NCBI GenBank assembly: GCA_018433765.1
Contig: JAHDQO010000012.1
Coordinates: 108,289 to 172,288, forward strand
DNA from: Tissierellales bacterium
GTDB lineage: Bacteria > Bacillota > Clostridia > Tissierellales > Sedimentibacteraceae
Direction of reading: 5' to 3'
Length of the DNA: 64,000 nt
Part shown: positions 27,436 through 36,104 of the stretch, piece by piece
Numbering within the stretch: position 1 is the first letter of the stretch
How the letters are laid out: the number at the start of each line of letters is the position of its first letter
Notes under the pieces: generated by a model
What the model was told of the DNA's origin: nothing
The model's input: the letters and a program-made list of their open reading frames with translations, nothing else
Databases searched by the model: none
Program-made: the position numbers and the translations under genes

Positions 27436-27445
27436 TTATGAAAAA

Positions 27446-27476
27446 AACTTCCTATTAGAATTAGGAGGTTTTTTTT
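27446..27476 (+). terminator. Terminator after the two-component genes
   Basis: Arms AACTTCCTA (27446-27454) and TAGGAGGTT (27462-27470) followed by eight T in total. Confidence 0.88.
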
Positions 27477-27550
27477 GTTTTCACAAAAAATAACTTCTTA
27501 GAAACCTTAAAATTGTTTGATTTCCAAAATAAATAATTTTAATTTAGCTC

Positions 27551-27568
27551 TTGGTATTTTTCTTGCAA
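27551..27568 (+). promoter_or_regulatory. Sigma-54 (-24/-12) promoter for ord
   Basis: TTGGTATTTTTCTTGCAA. The GG (27553-27554) and GC (27565-27566) are separated by 10 bp, the sigma-54 spacing. Predicted transcription start is near 27577, 27 bp before the ATG at 27604. Confidence 0.83.
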
Positions 27569-27603
27569 ATATATTAATTTACAAAGAAGAGGAGTTGATT
27601 AAA

Positions 27604-28647
27604 ATGAAGAACTTAAAAGTAGCAATCTGGGGATTTGGAGCTATGGGTAGCGGAATGGCAAGAATGCTTCTTACAAAGAAAGGTGTAGAAGTAGTGGGTG
27701 TATGTGATCTACATCCTGAAAGAGTTGGTAAGAGTATGTATGAAATACTCGAGGCTGAAAAAGGAGACAGACCAGAAGTTGTTATCAATCCAGAAATTAA
27801 AGAAGTAGTATATGAAGGTAGTTGTGATTTATGTTTAATAGCTACTGATTCGTTTACTAAAAAAGCATTTCCAAAATTAAAGTATGTACTTGAACAAAAA
27901 GTAAATGTAATTTCTACAGCAGAAGAAATGGCATATCCTAGAGCACAAGAACCTGAATTAGCTGAAGAACTAGATAAGATTGCTACTGAGAATGGAGTAA
28001 CTGTACTAGGGACAGGAATAAATCCTGGCTTAATCATGGATTTATTGGTAGTTTGCTTAACAGGTTGTATGACTAATGTAGATTATATACAAGCTAAAAG
28101 AGTTAATAGTCTTTCACCATTTGGACATGCAGTAATGGAAGAACAAGGCGTTGGAATGCCTGTGAATGAATTTAATAAAGGCGTAGAAGATGGAACTATG
28201 GCAGGACATGTTGGATTTGCAGAATCAATAAATATGATAGCTGATGCAATAGGATGGAAAGTAGGTAAATTTGAACAGCAAATGAAGCCGATCGTAACTG
28301 ATGTAGATAGAAAATCTACTTATGGATTTGCTAAAGCAGGAGATGTTGCAGGAGTAAATATGACAGGGCAAGGATACGTAGACGGAGAAGTAAAGATTGA
28401 CATGATTCATCCTCAGCAAATTGAACCAGAAATGGTAGGAATCCATACGGGAGACTATATTACTCTTAAAGGAACACCAGAAATTAGCATGTCAATAAAT
28501 CCTGAAGTAGAAGGTGGACTCGGCACTATAGCAATGTGTGTAAATATGATACCACTTGTTATTAACGCAGATGCGGGACTTAAAACTATGATTGATTTAC
28601 CAGTTCCTAGAGCAATATTAGGAGACATGAGAGACTTAATTAAATAA
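27604..28647 (+). CDS. ord: 2,4-diaminopentanoate dehydrogenase
   Basis: 347 residues from the ATG at 27604, preceded by GAGGAG. It has an N-terminal Rossmann motif VAIWGFGAMGSGMARMLL, a dihydrodipicolinate-reductase-like fold, and the long conserved middle (GTGINPGLIMDLLVVCLTG) of this family. It oxidatively deaminates (2R,4S)-2,4-diaminopentanoate to 2-amino-4-oxopentanoate with NAD(P)+, producing the substrate of OrtAB. The reading frame extends upstream to 27517, but that longer start would lie ahead of the sigma-54 promoter. Ornithine aminomutase and racemase genes are not in this window. Confidence 0.93.
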   Translation: MKNLKVAIWGFGAMGSGMARMLLTKKGVEVVGVCDLHPERVGKSMYEILEAEKGDRPEVVINPEIKEVVYEGSCDLCLIATDSFTKKAFPKLKYVLEQKVNVISTAEEMAYPRAQEPELAEELDKIATENGVTVLGTGINPGLIMDLLVVCLTGCMTNVDYIQAKRVNSLSPFGHAVMEEQGVGMPVNEFNKGVEDGTMAGHVGFAESINMIADAIGWKVGKFEQQMKPIVTDVDRKSTYGFAKAGDVAGVNMTGQGYVDGEVKIDMIHPQQIEPEMVGIHTGDYITLKGTPEISMSINPEVEGGLGTIAMCVNMIPLVINADAGLKTMIDLPVPRAILGDMRDLIK

Positions 28648-28670
28648 AAATAATATATGGAGGGTATAGT

Positions 28671-30029
28671 ATGGATTTAATAACTAGTATCAATGATACG
28701 TTAAATGGAATTGTATGGGGACCATATATGATTGCACTTTTAATTGGAACGGGTATTTTTTTATCAATTAGATTAAAATTTCTTCAGGTTAAATACTTTA
28801 AGTTTATTCTTAAAGAAACTCTAGGTAAAATGTTCAATAAAAATGTTGATGGTGATGGTGAAATTAGCCCCGGACAAGCAGGGTTAACAGCAATAGCAGC
28901 AGTTGTAGGTACTGGAAACATAGCAGGGGTTGCAACAGCAATTGCTATAGGTGGTCCTGGCGCTATATTCTGGATGTGGATAGCTGCGTTTTTCGGTATG
29001 GCAACTAAATTTTCAGAAATAACACTCGGTATTAAATACAGAGAGAAAAGAGAAGATGGAAGTTATGCTGGTGGAGCTATGTATTATTTGACTAATGGAC
29101 TTAAACAAAAATGGATGGGTATATTTTTTAGCCTTATGGTTATAGCAACATATTTTATTATAGGTGCAGTGGTAGATACAAATACTATAGCCCTATCTGT
29201 GCAGGAACAATGGGGTATAAAACCGTTATATACAGGAATTATATTAGCAATAATTACAGGTATTGTTGTATTAGGTGGAATAAAAAGAATAGGTGAAGTT
29301 TGTGAATTTTTAACTCCATTTATGGGAGGAATATATCTTATAGCAGGATTGGCAATAATTATTATAAATATAACTGATATTCCAGCAGCTTTTGGAACTA
29401 TATTCACATCAGCATTTAGACCAGCAGCAGCAACAGGAGGATTTGCAGGAGCAACCATTGCTAGAATGATAACAATTGGTACTGCAAGAGGTATGTTTTC
29501 AAATGAAGCAGGTATGGGTAGTTCTCCAATAATTCATAGTAGTGCAATAACTGACCATCCTTCAAGACAAGGTTTATGGGGAGTAGCGGAAGTATTTGTT
29601 GATACAATGCTAGTTTGTACCATAACTGGTCTTGCAATAATCATATCAGGCGAATGGACAACAGGTGTATCTGGTGCAGCTTTAACAATGAGAGCTTTTG
29701 CAAGTGCTTTACCAGGAAATATAGGTGGTTATATAGTTGTAATATCAGCAATGTTATTTGGTTATAGCTGTTTAATTTCAGCAAACTATTATTGTGAAAG
29801 AGCAGGCGAATACTTATTTGGAACAAAAAGTATAATTCCAATAAGAGTATTATGGTTAGTATTTATTGTTATAGGATCTGTTGGAGGTCTTGAGTTTGTA
29901 TGGGCGTTAGCAGATACAGCAAATGGTTTAATGGCTATTCCAAACTTAATAGGACTTATATTACTTAGCGGTGTTGTATTAAAAGAAAAAGAATCATTCT
30001 TTTCTAAACAAGATAAGTTAAAAGGATAA
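28671..30029 (+). CDS. AGCS-family sodium:alanine/glycine symporter
   Basis: 452 residues with about 11 membrane helices. Family signatures are GQAGLTAIAAVVGTGNIAGVATAIA near residues 65-90, GGAMYYLTNGLK, and RGMFSNEAGMGSSPI. AGCS carriers move alanine or glycine with sodium. It is 23 bp after ord and thus in the same sigma-54-driven unit. Since the ornithine pathway releases alanine, it could export or recycle alanine, or import a related amino acid. A terminator follows. Confidence 0.93.
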   Translation: MDLITSINDTLNGIVWGPYMIALLIGTGIFLSIRLKFLQVKYFKFILKETLGKMFNKNVDGDGEISPGQAGLTAIAAVVGTGNIAGVATAIAIGGPGAIFWMWIAAFFGMATKFSEITLGIKYREKREDGSYAGGAMYYLTNGLKQKWMGIFFSLMVIATYFIIGAVVDTNTIALSVQEQWGIKPLYTGIILAIITGIVVLGGIKRIGEVCEFLTPFMGGIYLIAGLAIIIINITDIPAAFGTIFTSAFRPAAATGGFAGATIARMITIGTARGMFSNEAGMGSSPIIHSSAITDHPSRQGLWGVAEVFVDTMLVCTITGLAIIISGEWTTGVSGAALTMRAFASALPGNIGGYIVVISAMLFGYSCLISANYYCERAGEYLFGTKSIIPIRVLWLVFIVIGSVGGLEFVWALADTANGLMAIPNLIGLILLSGVVLKEKESFFSKQDKLKG

Positions 30030-30061
30030 TATTTGGTAAAAGCATAGCATTAATAATAAAT

Positions 30062-30110
30062 AAAAGCGTATCAGTTATAAAAATGATGCGCTTTTCAACG
30101 TTTCTTTTTT
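30062..30110 (+). terminator. Terminator after the AGCS symporter
   Basis: Arms 30062-30073 and 30084-30095 (one G-U pair) followed by a T-rich run at 30101-30112. Confidence 0.75.
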
Positions 30111-30111
30111 A

Positions 30112-30140
30112 TTGACCGAAATACTAAAAGATAGTATAAT
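30112..30140 (+). promoter_or_regulatory. Sigma-A promoter for the radical SAM gene
   Basis: TTGACC (30112-30117)-N17-TATAAT (30135-30140), 72 bp before the ATG at 30212. Confidence 0.75.
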
Positions 30141-30211
30141 CCACTTGCAGTTATATTATTTCATCTACTAAAGTAGTGATATCAAATTGTAGAAGAAAAG
30201 AGGAGATATTA

Positions 30212-31189
30212 ATGAACATACAAACAAAAGCAGAGGTACTTGAAATTTTAAAAATGCCATATGAAGAATTTAATAATACTATAAGAACTAAAGCTAAAGA
30301 AATACATATAAACGATAACAATAATAGTGCAGATGTTATAGCTTTGCTTGGCTATGACAATATATGCAAAAACCAATGTACATATTGTGGTATGAGGGCA
30401 GGTAATACTGGACTAAAAAGGTATAGAATAGATATAGAAGATGTAAAAAAAACAGAAGATGCAGTAAAAGAATTAAATATAAAAAGATTATTTTTAATAT
30501 CAGGTGAAGACCCTAAATATAATTTTGATGATATAGTTTCGATGATAGAGCACGCTAAAAATATAGGACTAGATGTAAGCTTGGCGGCTGGAGAATTTGA
30601 TACTGAAAAATATAAAACATTAGAAGCAGCAGGTTTAAATGAATATGTACTTAAGTTTGAAACTTCAGATAAAAGTATGTTTACCAAAATAAAGCCGTCA
30701 ACAACTCTTGAAAAAAGAATGAAATGCATAGAAAAAATTAAGAATAGTAATATGATGCTAGCTTCGGGAAATATCATTGGATTACCACATCAAACATTAG
30801 ACATGGTTGCTGATGATATAATGCTGATGAAAGAACTTAATATAAGCTGGGCACCTATTATTCCTTACATGCCAGTTCCAAACACACCTTTAGCCAAAGA
30901 AGGCGGAAGAGGCAGCTTAGAAACAACAATTAAAGAAATATCAATATTGAGAATCATGATGCCTAAAGTAAACATTACAGCACAACAACCGGGTGAAGAT
31001 TTAAAGAATGGGCTAGCAGATGTACAAGGAAATTTAAATGCATTAAATGCAGGTGCTAATATGCTTTTTGTTGATATGCTACCTCAAGCACTTGCAAAGA
31101 ATTTTAAAGTAATAGATAACAGAATGATTAAAGGTATGGAAAATGTAGACAGATTGGTTGAAATATCTGGTATGAATAAAATATTATAG
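30212..31189 (+). CDS. Radical SAM protein of the BioB/HydE/PylB family
   Basis: 325 residues. The radical SAM cluster motif is CKNQCTYCGM (C-x3-C-x2-C), followed by a TIM barrel with ISGEDPKYNFDDI, LKFETSDKSMFTKI and GLPHQTLDMVADDI. The segment resembling HETANKELYEKLHP is characteristic of HydE and PylB rather than classic biotin synthase. It has its own promoter and a good AGAGGAG site. Candidate roles are HydE-like hydrogenase maturation (hydF lies 9 kb upstream) or an unrelated carbon-skeleton reaction. The upstream in-frame ATG at 30176 has no ribosome site. Confidence 0.8.
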   Translation: MNIQTKAEVLEILKMPYEEFNNTIRTKAKEIHINDNNNSADVIALLGYDNICKNQCTYCGMRAGNTGLKRYRIDIEDVKKTEDAVKELNIKRLFLISGEDPKYNFDDIVSMIEHAKNIGLDVSLAAGEFDTEKYKTLEAAGLNEYVLKFETSDKSMFTKIKPSTTLEKRMKCIEKIKNSNMMLASGNIIGLPHQTLDMVADDIMLMKELNISWAPIIPYMPVPNTPLAKEGGRGSLETTIKEISILRIMMPKVNITAQQPGEDLKNGLADVQGNLNALNAGANMLFVDMLPQALAKNFKVIDNRMIKGMENVDRLVEISGMNKIL

Positions 31190-31581
31190 TACAAATAATC
31201 TTTTTAAAGATTAATATAAATATTAAAATAAGAAGAATAAAAAAATGAGCAGTTAAGTGAATTGCTCATTTTTTCATTTATATTTAAATAAAATAAATAA
31301 TTTTATACAAAATAATTAATATTTATATTATAATAATTTCTGTGCTATTTACAACTATCAAATTTAGATAGTAATAACAAAGGAAAATAATGTTTAATAA
31401 TGATACAAAACCTTTATTATGGTAATAAATTACCTCTATTGTAACAATAATAAAATATTAGAATATAATTATCATAAGTTTTATAATAGGCAAATTTAAA
31501 AAAATAAGAAAACAGTTTATAAAATAAGTTTATAAAATTTTTAAATTTCATCTAGAGTATTATCGAAAGGAATGAATATCA
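31190..31581. other. 392-bp intergenic region with one terminator
   Basis: A terminator lies at 31243-31275 (arms AAATGAGCA/TGCTCATTT plus T run) for the radical SAM gene. A weak promoter-like TTGTAA-N19-TATAAT lies at 31439-31469. Otherwise it is low-complexity AT-rich sequence; nothing else is seen. Confidence 0.6.
31243..31275 (+). terminator. Terminator after the radical SAM gene
   Basis: Perfect 9-bp arms 31243-31251/31263-31271 running into TTTTTTC. Confidence 0.85.
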
Positions 31582-32316
31582 ATGAAAAGTAGTGTATCTG
31601 TTGTAATACCTGTATATAACAGCGAAAAATCTCTTCAAGAACTATATAATAACTTAACAAGTACACTTGAAGGTTTTTGTGAAAAATATGAAATAATTTT
31701 AGTTGATGATTGCAGTATAGATTCAAGTTTTTCTGTAATGAAAGAAATTAGTTTAAAAGATAACAGAGTTAAGTCAATTAGACTGTTAAAAAATGCTGGT
31801 CAGCAAAATGCTATTTTATGCGGACTAAGATATTGTAATTATGATTACGTTATAAATATGGATGATGATTTACAACATGATTCACAAGAAATAATAAACT
31901 TAATAAATAAAATAAACGAAGGCTACAATATAGTTTACGGTATTACTAGGGAAAAACAACTTTGTAAATATAGAAGTCTAGGTTTAAAACTCATAAATTC
32001 ATTTTTTAATATTGTAATTAAAAAGCCAAAGGATGTTTATATAAGCAGTTTTAGAGCTTTTAGGAAAGAGGTAGTTGATTATATAATTACTACAGATACT
32101 AAATTTGTATATATTTCTGCCTTAGCATTGAAGAAAACTAAGAATGTCGCAAATGTGTATTTTGATCATAAAGAAAGAAAATATGGCAAATCTAATTATA
32201 ATTTTTATAAATTGTTTAAGATTTTTATAAAACTATGTACTTATTACTCAAAAAACCCTTTTGTAAAACCATTTAGAAGAAAAGGATCACAATATAAAAT
32301 AGATACTATTTATTAA
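31582..32316 (+). CDS. Family 2 glycosyltransferase, short form
   Basis: 244 residues of the GT2/DPM1-like group: SVVIPVYNSEKSLQELY at the N-terminus, ILVDDCSIDSS (nucleotide-sugar Asp), KNAGQQNAILCGL, and the catalytic/metal motif NMDDDLQHDSQEI. Related ArnC/GtrB enzymes have two C-terminal membrane helices that are missing here; the protein ends with a basic segment (KPFRRKGSQYK). It would transfer a sugar, perhaps to undecaprenyl or dolichyl-type phosphate, but could depend on a partner for membrane binding. Monocistronic, followed by a terminator. Confidence 0.85.
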   Translation: MKSSVSVVIPVYNSEKSLQELYNNLTSTLEGFCEKYEIILVDDCSIDSSFSVMKEISLKDNRVKSIRLLKNAGQQNAILCGLRYCNYDYVINMDDDLQHDSQEIINLINKINEGYNIVYGITREKQLCKYRSLGLKLINSFFNIVIKKPKDVYISSFRAFRKEVVDYIITTDTKFVYISALALKKTKNVANVYFDHKERKYGKSNYNFYKLFKIFIKLCTYYSKNPFVKPFRRKGSQYKIDTIY

Positions 32317-32388
32317 TACAAAATTAAAAGTGTAAAGTTTAGTATTTATTAATTTGAATATAAAATATTTAATATTTATTAAATTAAA

Positions 32389-32426
32389 AATAACTTGTTA
32401 AATATGTTTTAGGAAGTTATTTTTTT
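32389..32426 (+). terminator. Terminator after the glycosyltransferase gene
   Basis: Arms AATAACTT (32389-32396) and AAGTTATT (32414-32421), then a T run. Confidence 0.7.
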
Positions 32427-32534
32427 ATTTATGATTTTTTAATTAACAATATTTAACAATAATGATATCATTATAATAAGCTTATCAGAAGATAAGATAA
32501 ATTACCATAATAATAAAAAATATGAAAAGATAAC

Positions 32535-32582
32535 TTGAAAAGATTTTGAAATAGTGTTATTATAAATGAAACGGTATTTCAT
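32535..32582 (+). promoter_or_regulatory. iclR promoter with overlapping palindromic operator
   Basis: TTGAAA (32535-32540)-N17-TATTAT (32558-32563), immediately followed by the palindrome ATGAAACGGTATTTCAT (32566-32582), which covers the expected start site. The same 17-bp palindrome type recurs at 33403 and 33475. Confidence 0.7.
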
Positions 32583-32604
32583 TTAATGAAAGGTAGGACA
32601 TGTA

Positions 32605-33360
32605 GTGGAGAATAAATCAGGTGTATTGGATAAAAGCATAGATATACTAGAATGTATATATGAGCAGGGTGGAAAAGCAAGAATATGCAATATTGTAGAT
32701 GCGTTAGGATATAATAAAAGCACCGTGTTTAGAATACTTAATACTTTAAAAGATAGAGGATATATATTTCAAAATGAGTCTAAGTTTACTTATGAAATTG
32801 GTCCTAAATTTTGTAGATTTTCACAATTATATCAGCAGAATTTACACTTTGTAGATATGCTCAAACCATATGCAAAAGAAATAAGTGAAAAGTACAACGA
32901 ATGTGTAAGTATTTCAGTTTTGGATAAGTCTTCTTTGAGGCAGCCAATGCAGATATCAGTTTATAGAACTAATCAATCTAATAATGCATTAGGTTTTATG
33001 CCTAAGATGGGACTTGCGTCTTTATGTCATGCTTCTGCAAGTGGTAAGTGCTTTTTAGCATTTTTAGATCAGACTTCTTTTGATCGTTATTATGGATGTG
33101 ATTTACCTAAATATACGGAATATACTATAACGGATTGGGACAAATTGACAAAACAACTTATTGAAATAAGAAAATTAGGTTTTGCTACTGAGCATAATGA
33201 ATATGAATTGGGATTAACTTGTGTAGCAGTTCCAATATTAGATTCAGATAAAAAGCTGTTAGCCAGTGTTAGTCTTACAGGATCGACTGCAAGAATTGAA
33301 AATTTTGATCAAGACGAAATAGTAAAAGATTTAAAAAAACTAGCGAATAGAGTATATTAA
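32605..33360 (+). CDS. IclR-family transcriptional regulator
   Basis: 251 residues. An N-terminal winged helix (KSIDILECIYEQGGKARICN, KSTVFRILNTLKDRGYI) precedes the IclR effector-binding domain (about 75-250; SLCHASASGKCFLAF, TEHNEYELGLTCVAVPI). IclR proteins sense carboxylic or aromatic acids and regulate catabolic operons. The start is GTG behind AAAGGTAGG. It sits directly upstream of the 2-oxoacid oxidoreductase operon. GAAAC-N3-GTTTC-type palindromes flank both transcription units, suggesting that it controls itself and the operon. Confidence 0.92.
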   Translation: MENKSGVLDKSIDILECIYEQGGKARICNIVDALGYNKSTVFRILNTLKDRGYIFQNESKFTYEIGPKFCRFSQLYQQNLHFVDMLKPYAKEISEKYNECVSISVLDKSSLRQPMQISVYRTNQSNNALGFMPKMGLASLCHASASGKCFLAFLDQTSFDRYYGCDLPKYTEYTITDWDKLTKQLIEIRKLGFATEHNEYELGLTCVAVPILDSDKKLLASVSLTGSTARIENFDQDEIVKDLKKLANRVY

Positions 33361-33402
33361 TTTATTCCTTGCTTAGGTAGGGAATAAAAAATATAAAAGT
33401 TG

Positions 33403-33424
33403 ATGAAACTAAGTTTCATATAAT
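33403..33424 (+). promoter_or_regulatory. Operator palindrome overlapping the fermentation-operon promoter
   Basis: ATGAAACTAAGTTTCAT (33403-33419) is a perfect GAAAC-N3-GTTTC palindrome. It shares its final T with the -10 hexamer TATAAT (33419-33424). The -35 region is poor. Confidence 0.68.
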
Positions 33425-33474
33425 AAAACAAATGGTTCCCAAAATAAAATTGGGAATAAAAAAATAATCTAAAG

Positions 33475-33491
33475 TTGAAACAAAGTTTCTA
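33475..33491 (+). promoter_or_regulatory. Second operator palindrome in the fermentation-operon leader
   Basis: TTGAAACAAAGTTTCTA has the same spacing as the two sites upstream. It ends 28 bp before the first start codon. A half-site ATGAAACAAAG follows at 33495. A hairpin TTCCCA/TGGGAA (33436-33456) lies between the two operators. Confidence 0.62.
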
Positions 33492-33518
33492 ATAATGAAA
33501 CAAAGGAGGAGAATTATT

Positions 33519-33713
33519 GTGAAAGTGAAACTGGATGTCGACAGATGCAAAGGTTGTTATCTATGTATCGCAAACTGTAAGATTGGTGCAATATCTAAAG
33601 ATGATAAACCAAATAAAAAAGGTGTTATTCCTGTAAAGGTTGATCAAGAAAAATGCGTACAATGTGGTAACTGTTATACAATGTGCCCTGATTTAGTATT
33701 CGAAATATTGTAA
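33519..33713 (+). CDS. 2-oxoacid:ferredoxin oxidoreductase, delta (ferredoxin) subunit
   Basis: 64 residues with two 4Fe-4S motifs: CKGCYLCIANCKIGAI and CVQCGNCYTMCP. This is the small ferredoxin-like subunit of four-subunit 2-oxoacid oxidoreductases, passing electrons from the thiamine-diphosphate site to free ferredoxin. The first open ATG at 33495 precedes AAGGAGG; the GTG at 33519 is spaced correctly. It is the first gene of the fermentation operon, 16 bp before the alpha subunit. Confidence 0.88.
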   Translation: MKVKLDVDRCKGCYLCIANCKIGAISKDDKPNKKGVIPVKVDQEKCVQCGNCYTMCPDLVFEIL

Positions 33714-33729
33714 AAGGAGATTTTAGATA

Positions 33730-34806
33730 ATGGAAACAAAAATTATTAAAGGGAATGAAGCACTGGCAGAAGGTGCTGTAAGAGGTGGCTGTAGGTTTTA
33801 TGCAGGATATCCTATAACTCCACAATCTGAAATTTTAGAATGGATGTCATGGAGACAGAAAGAAGTTGGAGGTGTGTTTGTACAAGGTGAATCAGAAATA
33901 GCTAGTGTAAATATGGTATTTGCCGCTAGAGCACTTGGAGCAAGGGCAATGACTAGCTCATCTGGTCCAGGATTTTCACTTAAACAAGAAGGTATTGCTT
34001 ATTGGGTATCAGCAGGAGTACCAGCTGTAGTAGCATGTGTCCAGAGATTTGGAATTGGTGATGGATATATTAGTGCAGGACAAGATAATTATTGGCAAGC
34101 TGTTAAAGGTGGCGGAAATGGAGATTATCACTTAATAACTTTAGCACCTAATTCAGTACAAGAATGTTTAGATATGGCTTATGAGTCATTTGAATTAGCT
34201 GAAAAGTGGATGCATCCAGTATTAATTTTATCAGATGGTACTATTGGTCAGATGATGGAACCTTGCACAATGCCAGTTATGAAAGAATATGATATGGATC
34301 AGCCTTGGGCAGCTAAAGGTACTGCAATTGGAGAGGGAGAAAATAAAGTAATAACTGATATTACATATTTTCAGGATATTGATGAATGGAACGCAGGGTA
34401 TATCGAGAAGATGCGTAAAATTCAGAAAGATGAGCAGAGATGGGAAGAATTTAATATTGATGATGCTGATGTAATATTAGTTGCATATGGTATTTCTTCT
34501 AGAGTTGCTCAGAGATCAGTTGAAATAGCAAGAAAAAAAGGAATAAAATTAGGACTTATTAGACCAATTACTTTATGGCCTTATCCAAGAAAAGCATTTG
34601 AGAAGATAAATAAAAATTGCAAAGGAATTGTAACATTAGAAATGAACATGATGGGTCAAATGTTAGAAGATGTTAAAATTGCGGTTAGTTGTAAATTTCC
34701 TTGTTACGCACTGGCTACAGCTCAGAAAGTTGCACCTACTGACGAAGTAATTGCTTTTTGTCAGAAAGTAATGGATGGCAAAGTAAAAGAAACGGAGGTA
34801 TTTTAA
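33730..34806 (+). CDS. vorB: 2-oxoacid:ferredoxin oxidoreductase alpha subunit (VorB type)
   Basis: 358 residues. It contains the pyrimidine-binding domain of thiamine-diphosphate oxidoreductases (GGCRFYAGYPITPQSEILEW, GESEIASVNMVFAARALGARAMTSSSGPGFSLKQEG) and a C-terminal domain II (LRPITLWPYPRKAFE region). The length and sequence match the alpha subunit that databases call 3-methyl-2-oxobutanoate dehydrogenase VorB. It converts 2-oxoacids to acyl-CoA, CO2 and reduced ferredoxin. In this operon the 2-oxoacid probably comes from the aminotransferase at 38087. Branched-chain versus aromatic or 2-oxoglutarate specificity cannot be read from sequence. Confidence 0.9.
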   Translation: METKIIKGNEALAEGAVRGGCRFYAGYPITPQSEILEWMSWRQKEVGGVFVQGESEIASVNMVFAARALGARAMTSSSGPGFSLKQEGIAYWVSAGVPAVVACVQRFGIGDGYISAGQDNYWQAVKGGGNGDYHLITLAPNSVQECLDMAYESFELAEKWMHPVLILSDGTIGQMMEPCTMPVMKEYDMDQPWAAKGTAIGEGENKVITDITYFQDIDEWNAGYIEKMRKIQKDEQRWEEFNIDDADVILVAYGISSRVAQRSVEIARKKGIKLGLIRPITLWPYPRKAFEKINKNCKGIVTLEMNMMGQMLEDVKIAVSCKFPCYALATAQKVAPTDEVIAFCQKVMDGKVKETEVF

Positions 34807-35538
34807 ATGTCAAACAGATCCAAAAAAGCACCTAAAATAATGAAGTGCGAAAACAAATTTTGTGCAGGTTGTGGACATTCACTTTTTGATAGAATTTTAG
34901 GTGAAGTATTAACTGAAATGAATATTATAGGAGAGACCATTGTATGTTCTGATATTGGATGCAACCATATGTTTCAATATTCAATGGCAGTTGACGTAAT
35001 TGTACCTCCACATGGAAAAATGGGTGCAGCACTTACAGCTCAAAAAAGAGTAAGACCGGATAAGTATGCTATAACAATAGCTGGTGATGGTGGAGCTTAT
35101 GCTATAGGGTTAGCTGAAACAGTTGCAGCTGCTACAAGAAATGAAAACGTAACTATGTTTGTTATGAACAATACTTTATATGCTATGACTGGTGGTCAAG
35201 CAGCTCCTACTACTCAGTTAGGTCAAATTTCTGCTTCAACTCCTAAAGGAAGAACTGAAAAAGATCATGGCCTTGATTTTGATGTTTTTAATGTAATGAG
35301 AAATTTAGATATTGCATATCTTGCTAGAACTTCAGTGGCAAATCCATCTGAAATAAGAAAGACTAAAAATGCTGTGAAAAAAGCTATAGAGAAACAAAGA
35401 GATAATAAAGGATTTTCATTAGTAGAAGTGCTAGTACCTTGTCCAACAAACTGGGGTCTTAAGCCAGTAGATGCTATGAAGAGAATTGAAAATGAACTTA
35501 TGGTTAGATACGAAATGGGCGAAATAATAGATAAATAA
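34807..35538 (+). CDS. vorA: 2-oxoacid:ferredoxin oxidoreductase beta (TPP) subunit
   Basis: 243 residues carrying the thiamine pyrophosphate-binding domain: CAGCGHSLFDRIL, DIGCNHMF, then the GDGGAYAIGLAETVAAATRNENVTMFVMNN motif (Mg-TPP GDG...NN), and ALTGG-like MTGGQAAPTTQLG. The Cys pattern near the N-terminus (CENKFCAGCGH) may hold or stabilise a cluster, as in related enzymes. It starts immediately after the alpha-subunit stop codon. It forms the catalytic core with the alpha subunit. Confidence 0.9.
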   Translation: MSNRSKKAPKIMKCENKFCAGCGHSLFDRILGEVLTEMNIIGETIVCSDIGCNHMFQYSMAVDVIVPPHGKMGAALTAQKRVRPDKYAITIAGDGGAYAIGLAETVAAATRNENVTMFVMNNTLYAMTGGQAAPTTQLGQISASTPKGRTEKDHGLDFDVFNVMRNLDIAYLARTSVANPSEIRKTKNAVKKAIEKQRDNKGFSLVEVLVPCPTNWGLKPVDAMKRIENELMVRYEMGEIIDK

Positions 35539-35553
35539 AAAGGAGTAATAGAT

Positions 35554-36093
35554 ATGTTAAATGAAATTGTTTGTGCAGGATTGGGAGGACAGGGAGTCTT
35601 AACTGCAGGTAAAATAATGATGCATGTGGCATTGGAGAAGGGATTGCATACAACTTGGTTTCCTTCATATGGAAATGAAATGCGTGGTGGAGCAGCTAAC
35701 TGCAATGTTATGATAAGTGATAATAAAGTTGCTAGTCCCTATGCAGATCATCCAGATGTATTATTTGCTATGGCAGAGAGAGCTGTAGATACATATATGA
35801 AGACAATGAAAAAGGGTTCAATAATTATTGCTAACAGTACGATTATTCCTAAAGATAAGGAATACAGAGATGATATAACGGTTATAAAAGTTCCAGCTAC
35901 AGAATTAGCTCAAAAGTTTGGAAACGAAAGATCTGCTAACATTGTTCTTTTAGGTGCAATGGTTAAGCATACTTGTATTTTCTCAAAAGAAGACTTTGAA
36001 AAATATATGTGTTCATATTTTGAAAGTCAAGGAAAGGGAAAGAGAAACGAGCAGAATATAAAGGCATTTGAAATCGGATATAATTATATATAA
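35554..36093 (+). CDS. 2-oxoacid:ferredoxin oxidoreductase gamma subunit
   Basis: 179 residues of the POR/KOR gamma family, beginning EIVCAGLGGQGVLTAGKIMMHVALEKG and including TWFPSYGNEMRGGAANCNVMIS and ERSANIVLLGAM. The gamma subunit helps close the CoA-binding site. With the delta, alpha and beta genes it completes a four-subunit enzyme. It is followed 11 bp later by butyrate kinase, tying acyl-CoA formation to ATP production. Confidence 0.9.
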   Translation: MLNEIVCAGLGGQGVLTAGKIMMHVALEKGLHTTWFPSYGNEMRGGAANCNVMISDNKVASPYADHPDVLFAMAERAVDTYMKTMKKGSIIIANSTIIPKDKEYRDDITVIKVPATELAQKFGNERSANIVLLGAMVKHTCIFSKEDFEKYMCSYFESQGKGKRNEQNIKAFEIGYNYI

Positions 36094-36104
36094 GAGGTTA
36101 AAAA

